A stretch of DNA of 64,000 nucleotides from Streptomyces atriruber. Its GTDB lineage: Bacteria > Actinomycetota > Actinomycetes > Streptomycetales > Streptomycetaceae. Below, piece after piece: positions 58,993 to 64,000 of the stretch (position 1 is its first letter; each line of letters starts with the position of its first letter). The stretch is taken from positions 18,004 through 82,003 of the forward strand of contig NZ_LIPN01000031.1 in NCBI RefSeq assembly GCF_001418325.1. The letters run 5' to 3'. The notes beneath the pieces were generated by a model. The model was not told where the DNA came from. It did no database searches and saw nothing but the letters and a program-made list of their open reading frames with translations. The position numbers and the translations under genes are program-made.

Positions 58993-61900
58993 ATGAAGGC
59001 ATCCACGTCAGACGAGCAGAGGACGGGCGAGGCCCGCGACACCGCGATAGCAGTGATCGGAGCCTCCTGCCGAGTGCCCTCGGCGTCAACTCCGGCAGAG
59101 TTCTGGCGTCTGCTCGCGCAGGGGACCGACGCCGTCTCGGCCTGGCCGCAGGAGCGCGGCCCCGGCAGCCGGTCCTGGCGTGGTGGCTTCCTCGACGACG
59201 TCGCCGCCTTCGACGCGGCCTTCTTCGGCATCGGCCCCGACGAGGCGGCCGCGATGGACCCCCAGCAGCGCCTCGCGCTGGAACTGGTGTGGGAGGCCAT
59301 GGAGGACGCCGGTGTCCGCGACGACCGGCTGCGCGGCTCCCGCACCGGCGTCTTCGTCGGCGTCTCCTCCGACGACTACGCGGGCCTCGCCGCCCGCGCC
59401 GAGACGCAAGGGCCCGGCGGAGCGCACGAGTTCACCGGCCGCCACCGCGCCGTCATCGCCAACCGCGTCTCCTGGCACCTCGGCCTGCGGGGCCCCAGCC
59501 TCGCCGTCGACGCCGCCCAGGCCTCGTCGCTGGTCGCCGTCCACCTGGCCTGCGAGAGCATCCGCAGCGGGGACGCCGACCTGGCCTTCGCGGCGGGTGT
59601 GAACCTGATCCTCTCGCCGGACAGCATGCGGTCCACCGCGGCGCTCGGCGCACTGTCCGCGAAGGGGCGCTGCGCCACCTTCGACGAGGACGCCGACGGG
59701 TTCGTACGCGGGGAGGGCGGGGGAGTCGTCCTCCTCAAGCCGCTGGGCCGTGCCCTGGCGGACGGCGACCGCATCTACTGCGTCATCGAGGGCAGCGCCG
59801 TCAACAACGACGGCGGCGGCGAACGCCTCACCGACCCCGACGCCGACGGCCAGCGCGACGTCCTGCGCCGGGCCTACGCGGATGCCGGGGTCAGCCCCGA
59901 CAGCGTCCAGTACGTCGAACTCCACGGCACCGGAACGCCGGTCGGCGACCCGGTCGAGGCGGCCGCCGTGGCCGACGTCATCGCGCGCGGTGGCACGGGT
60001 GCGGGTGGCGCCAGTGGCACGGGCGGCGGCGGGGACCGGGAACCGCTGCGGGTCGGCTCGGTCAAGACGAACCTAGGTCACCTGGAGGCCGCCGCCGGTA
60101 TCGTCGGCCTGCTGAAGGCCGCGCTGTCCCTGCGCCACCGGCAACTGCCGCCCAGCCTGCACTTCACCGCCGCCAACCCGGCGATCCCGCTGGCCGACCT
60201 GAACCTCGACGTACAGACCGAGCTGACCGACTGGCCCGCCCCCGACGAGCAACTCGTCGCGGGCGTCAGCTCGTTCGGGATCGGCGGCACCAACTGCCAC
60301 GTCGTCCTGGCCGAGGCGCCCGAAGCGGCGCGCCGCGACGCGCCGGAGCACCGCCCGGCGGCGGGCGAGCACCGCCCCACCGCCGCGCGCTCCCTGCCCT
60401 GGGTCCTGTCGGCCCGCACCGGCGAGGCCCTAGACGCCCAGGCCGCCCGCCTGCTCGCCCACGTCGAGCGGCACCCGGACGCCGACGTCGTCGGTGCAAC
60501 CGATGCCACCGACGTCGCCGGTCCCAGCCATGTCGCCGACGTCGCCAAGTCGCTCGCGTCCGGACGGTCCACGTTCGAGCACCGTGCCGTCGTCGTCGGC
60601 AAGGACCGGGACGACTTCACGGCGGGCCTGGCACGCCTCCACGAGCAGGCCGTGAGCGGTGTCGCCGAGCCGGGCCGGACCGCGTTCCTGTTCTCCGGCG
60701 TCGGCTCCCACCGCGTCGGCATGGGGCGTGAGCTCTACGCGACGTACCCCGTGTTCGCGACCGCTCTCGACGAGGTGCTCGACCACTTCGTTCCCGGCCT
60801 CGACCTGCGCGCGGTGCTGCTCGGCGACGACGACGCGGCGGCCGCCGAGGCGCTCGACGGCATGCGGTACATGCAGCCCGCCCTCTTCGCCTTCCAGGTC
60901 GCCCTGTACCGCCTCGTCACCTCCTGGGGCGTCACCCCGGACCTGCTCGTCGGCCACTCCTTCGGCGAGATCGTCGCCGCCCACGTCTCCGGAGCCCTGC
61001 CGCTCGCCCACGCGGCGGCCCTCGTCGCCGCCCGCGGTGAACTCATGGAGCAACTGCCGCCCGGCGGCGCCATGATCGCGGTCGAGGCGACCGAGGAGGA
61101 GCTGCTCGCCGCCCTCGAAGGCGTCGACGACGTCTCGGTCGGCGTCATCAACGGACCCCGCGCCGTGGTGCTCTCCGGCGCCGACGAGTCGGTCACCCGG
61201 ATCGCCGACGAGTTCGCCGCCCGCGGCCACCGCACCAGCCGACTGCGGGTCAAGAACGCCGCCCACTCGCCGCTGATGGCCCCCATGCTGGACGAGTTCG
61301 CCCGCCGCATCCACGGCCTCGACGTCTCCGAGCCCGCCGTCCCCATCGTCTCCACCGTCACCGGGGAGACCGGCGCCGCGCTCACGGAGGAGTACTGGAT
61401 CGGGCACCTCAGCGCCACCGTCCGCTTCCACGACGCGCTCACCGCCTGCCGCGCCGAGGGCGTGACCCGGTTCGTCGAGCTCGGCCCGGGCAGCGTGCTC
61501 ACCCCGCTCGTCGCGACGACCGAGAGGGAACTCGCGGTGGCGCTGCAGCACCGCGACCACCCCGAACCGCAGGCGCTGCTGACCGGCCTCGCCGCGGCCT
61601 GGACCGCGGGCACCCCCGTCGACTGGTCGTCGGCCGTCGGCGCCGCCCGGACCGTCGACCTGCCCACGTACGCCTTCCAGCGCCGCCGCCACTGGCTCGA
61701 CGAGCGCCCCGCCGCCGAGGAGACCGAGCAGCACCTCAGCTCCGCGACGCTGGCCCTGCGCGAGAGCATCCGCAGCGAGCCCGACGGCTTCCTGGTCCGC
61801 CGGCTCGCCGACCACATGGCGCAGATCACCGGAACCGCGGCCGTCGACCCCGACGCGACCTTCCGCGACCTCGGCCTGGACTCCGTGCTCTCCGTCGAGC

Positions 61901-64000
61901 TGCGCAACCGCCTCGTCTCGGCGACCGGCCTGCGGATGCCCGCGAGCATCCTCTTCGACTACCCGACGCTGCGCGACCTCGCCGACCACCTGCACGAACG
62001 CATCGTCGGAGCCCTGGACACCGCCCTGGACAGCCCGGCCGTGTCCCGGGCCACCGCGTCCCCGGCCGCCACCGCCCCGGCCGCGGCCGACGACGACCCC
62101 GTCGCGATCGTCGGCATGGCCTGCAGGCTGCCCGGCGGCATCGACTCCCCGCAGCAGCTGTGGGAGGCGCTCGCCGACGGCGTGGACGCCACGTCCGACT
62201 TCCCCGACGACCGCGGCTGGGACCTGGCGAACCTCTACGACCCGGACCCGGCGCACCCCGGCACGACGTACACGCGGCGCGGCGGATTCCTCGCCGGTGC
62301 GGGGGACTTCGACGCGGAGTTCTTCGGGATCAGTCCGCGGGAGGCCGCGGCGATGGACCCGCAGCAGCGGCTGCTCCTGGAGACGGCATGGGAGGCGCTG
62401 GAGCGGACCGGCATCGACCCGGACTCCCTGCGCCGCAGCAGGACCGGTGTCTTCGTCGGCGCCACGAACATGGAGTACGGGCCGCACCTCGACGCCCCGA
62501 CCGACGGCACCGAGGGATTCCGGCTCACCGGAAACACCTCCAGTGTGGCGTCGGGCCGCATCTCGTACCAACTGGGCCTGGAAGGCCCGGCGATGACGGT
62601 CGACACGGCCTGCTCGTCCTCGCTGGTGGCACTGCACCTGGCGGTGCAGTCGGTGCGCAACGGCGAGTGCTCGATGGCGCTCGCGGGCGGTGCGACGGTG
62701 CTGTCGACGCCGGGCATGTTCGTCGAGTTCTCCCGCCAGCGCGGCCTGGCCGCCGACGGCCGCTGCAAGCCGTTCTCGGACGACGCGGACGGCACCGGCT
62801 GGGCCGAGGGCGTGGGCATGCTGGTCGTCGAGCGGCTGTCGGAGGCGCGCCGCCTCGGGCATGACGTCCTGGCGGTGGTGCGGGGCAGTGCGGTGAACCA
62901 GGACGGCGGCAGCAACGGTCTGACGGCGCCGAACGGTCCCTCGCAGCAGCGCGTCATCCGTGACGCCCTCGCCAGTGCGCGACTGACGTCCGCGGATGTG
63001 GACGTGGTCGAGGCGCACGGCACCGGCACCTCGCTGGGCGACCCGATCGAGGCGCAGGCGCTGCTGGCCACGTACGGCCAAGGGCGCGACGAGGAGCGGC
63101 CGTTGTGGCTCGGTTCCATCAAGTCCAACATCGGGCACACCCAGGCCGCCGCCGGTGTCTCCGGTGTCATCAAGATGGTGCAGGCGATGCGCAACGGCGT
63201 CATGCCGCGCTCGCTGAACGTCTCCACGCCCTCCCGGCACGTCGACTGGGAGTCCGGCGCCGTCAGCGTGCTGGAGTCCCGGCAGGAGTGGCCCGAGCTG
63301 GAGCGGCCGCGCCGCTCCGCCGTGTCGTCCTTCGGCATCAGCGGGACGAACGCGCACGTGATCCTGGAGGCCGCGCCGGTCGAGCAGGAGGCCCTGAAGG
63401 CGGCTGAGTCCGCCCCGGAGGACGACGGTTCCGTGGTGGTGCCGTGGGTGTTGTCGGCGCGGAGCGAGGCGGCTCTGGCGGGGCAGGCGGAGCGGTTGCT
63501 GGCCCGGCTCGACGAGGGTGGTGCGCCGGGTCTGCGGGATGTCGGGTTCACGTTGGCGGGTGGGCGTGCGGTGCTGGAGCACCGAGCGGTCGTGCTCGGC
63601 TCGGACCTCGCTGAACTGACCTCCTCTCTCCGCGAGTTCGCGGCCGGTCGTGAGGCTTCCGGCGTGGTGGCGGGGCGTGCGGGTGCGGGGGCTGCTGCTT
63701 CCGGTGGTGCGGTGTTCGTGTTCCCGGGTCAGGGTTCGCAGTGGGTGGGCATGGCGCGGGAACTCCTCGTGTTCTCGCCGGTGTTCGCGGCGCGGATGGC
63801 GGAGTGTGGTGCGGCGCTGGAGCCGTTTGTTGATGGCTGGGGTTTGTTGGATGTCGTCCGGGAGGGCGATGAGGAGTTGCTGCGCCGGGTGGATGTGGTG
63901 CAGCCGGTGTTGTTTGCGGTGATGGTGTCGCTGGCGGAGGTGTGGCGTTCGCAGGGGGTGCGTCCTGCTGCTGTGGTGGGGCATTCGCAGGGTGAGATTG
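58993..64000 (+). CDS. Modular type I polyketide synthase, loading module KSQ-AT-ACP plus KS-AT of module 1 (3' end outside)
   Basis: At least 1669 residues, frame open to the window edge. Domains: KSQ (about 15-435), AT (about 550-855), ACP (about 910-990), KS (about 1035-1460), AT (from about 1570, cut). In the first KS the catalytic Cys is Gln176 (VDAAQASSL), with His311 (ELHGTGT) and His363 (TNLGHLE) kept: this is a KSQ domain that decarboxylates the starter-bound ACP unit. The loading AT has GHSFGE (Ser656) and NAAHS (755-759) where HAFH (malonyl) or YASH (methylmalonyl) is usual, so starter choice is unclear. ACP Ser964 is in LGLDSVLS. KS1 has Cys1207 (DTACSSSL), His1342 and His1382. 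The AT1 fragment ends in GHSQGEI. ATG 58993 is the only start after an in-frame stop at 58924, though no good Shine-Dalgarno sequence precedes it. Confidence 0.93.
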   Translation, partial: MKASTSDEQRTGEARDTAIAVIGASCRVPSASTPAEFWRLLAQGTDAVSAWPQERGPGSRSWRGGFLDDVAAFDAAFFGIGPDEAAAMDPQQRLALELVWEAMEDAGVRDDRLRGSRTGVFVGVSSDDYAGLAARAETQGPGGAHEFTGRHRAVIANRVSWHLGLRGPSLAVDAAQASSLVAVHLACESIRSGDADLAFAAGVNLILSPDSMRSTAALGALSAKGRCATFDEDADGFVRGEGGGVVLLKPLGRALADGDRIYCVIEGSAVNNDGGGERLTDPDADGQRDVLRRAYADAGVSPDSVQYVELHGTGTPVGDPVEAAAVADVIARGGTGAGGASGTGGGGDREPLRVGSVKTNLGHLEAAAGIVGLLKAALSLRHRQLPPSLHFTAANPAIPLADLNLDVQTELTDWPAPDEQLVAGVSSFGIGGTNCHVVLAEAPEAARRDAPEHRPAAGEHRPTAARSLPWVLSARTGEALDAQAARLLAHVERHPDADVVGATDATDVAGPSHVADVAKSLASGRSTFEHRAVVVGKDRDDFTAGLARLHEQAVSGVAEPGRTAFLFSGVGSHRVGMGRELYATYPVFATALDEVLDHFVPGLDLRAVLLGDDDAAAAEALDGMRYMQPALFAFQVALYRLVTSWGVTPDLLVGHSFGEIVAAHVSGALPLAHAAALVAARGELMEQLPPGGAMIAVEATEEELLAALEGVDDVSVGVINGPRAVVLSGADESVTRIADEFAARGHRTSRLRVKNAAHSPLMAPMLDEFARRIHGLDVSEPAVPIVSTVTGETGAALTEEYWIGHLSATVRFHDALTACRAEGVTRFVELGPGSVLTPLVATTERELAVALQHRDHPEPQALLTGLAAAWTAGTPVDWSSAVGAARTVDLPTYAFQRRRHWLDERPAAEETEQHLSSATLALRESIRSEPDGFLVRRLADHMAQITGTAAVDPDATFRDLGLDSVLSVELRNRLVSATGLRMPASILFDYPTLRDLADHLHERIVGALDTALDSPAVSRATASPAATAPAAADDDPVAIVGMACRLPGGIDSPQQLWEALADGVDATSDFPDDRGWDLANLYDPDPAHPGTTYTRRGGFLAGAGDFDAEFFGISPREAAAMDPQQRLLLETAWEALERTGIDPDSLRRSRTGVFVGATNMEYGPHLDAPTDGTEGFRLTGNTSSVASGRISYQLGLEGPAMTVDTACSSSLVALHLAVQSVRNGECSMALAGGATVLSTPGMFVEFSRQRGLAADGRCKPFSDDADGTGWAEGVGMLVVERLSEARRLGHDVLAVVRGSAVNQDGGSNGLTAPNGPSQQRVIRDALASARLTSADVDVVEAHGTGTSLGDPIEAQALLATYGQGRDEERPLWLGSIKSNIGHTQAAAGVSGVIKMVQAMRNGVMPRSLNVSTPSRHVDWESGAVSVLESRQEWPELERPRRSAVSSFGISGTNAHVILEAAPVEQEALKAAESAPEDDGSVVVPWVLSARSEAALAGQAERLLARLDEGGAPGLRDVGFTLAGGRAVLEHRAVVLGSDLAELTSSLREFAAGREASGVVAGRAGAGAAASGGAVFVFPGQGSQWVGMARELLVFSPVFAARMAECGAALEPFVDGWGLLDVVREGDEELLRRVDVVQPVLFAVMVSLAEVWRSQGVRPAAVVGHSQGEI

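Overview
The window is high-GC actinobacterial DNA that reads as a Streptomyces chromosome. It has ORFs with strongly G/C-ending codons, GTG and TTG starts, and many ATGA or GTGA stop-start overlaps. It carries the Streptomyces-type sets sigR-rsrA, eizA-CYP170, dasR-dasABCD-nagB, wblE, sigH-rshA and an EshA-type shell gene. From about 1 to 53.8 kb the gene order follows the conserved Streptomyces core as I remember it (the SCO5207-SCO5250 neighbourhood of S. coelicolor). From about 53.9 kb to the right edge the content changes to an accessory polyketide biosynthetic cluster that runs out of the window.

Layout. 0-6.1 kb: catalase 3' part, CBS protein, hisN, a TetR regulator, a SugE/Gdx-type SMR exporter, rsgA and aroA. 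6.1-14.2 kb: M50-like membrane protease diverging from an SRAP (DUF159) protein, an alpha/beta hydrolase, the thiol-oxidative-stress pair sigR-rsrA, two consecutive membrane HD/HD-GYP proteins (the second degenerate), a TPR-like protein and peptide deformylase. 14.4-17 kb: epi-isozizaene synthase and its P450 (albaflavenone pathway). 17-20.8 kb: class Ia ribonucleotide reductase nrdAB, preceded by tandem NrdR boxes and a cobalamin riboswitch. 20.8-25.2 kb: two carboxylate uptake units (DUF3311-mctP and cstA-ybdD).

25.3-32.2 kb: the chitobiose/GlcNAc module, with dasR divergent from dasABC-dasD, and nagB. DasR-type dre operators lie at dasA and nagB, and an extra one lies before a PdtaS-like histidine kinase. 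32.3-39.9 kb: SDR/TetR divergent pair, PdtaS-like kinase, wblE, YegS-like lipid kinase, sigH with its anti-sigma gene, and a UBP zinc-finger protein. 39.9-53.8 kb: CPA1 antiporter, PLP-dependent desulfhydrase, amidase, a lysyl-PG-synthase-like membrane protein with a rhomboid-like N-terminus, a family 2B encapsulin shell (EshA) followed by a polyprenyl diphosphate synthase that is its probable cargo, GNAT, GAF-ANTAR, a lipoprotein, a HAD phosphatase and a MarR/membrane-protein divergent pair.

53.9-64 kb: TetR, SDR, type II thioesterase, CYP105-like P450 with a 3Fe-4S ferredoxin, a LuxR regulator with a degenerate receiver, and the start of a modular type I PKS. The PKS opens with a KSQ-AT-ACP loading module (Gln in place of the active-site Cys) followed by KS-AT of module 1. 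The PKS frame is open to the window edge.

The two most interesting systems are the encapsulin-prenyltransferase pair and the truncated PKS cluster. No tRNA, rRNA, CRISPR, insertion sequence or prophage gene was seen.
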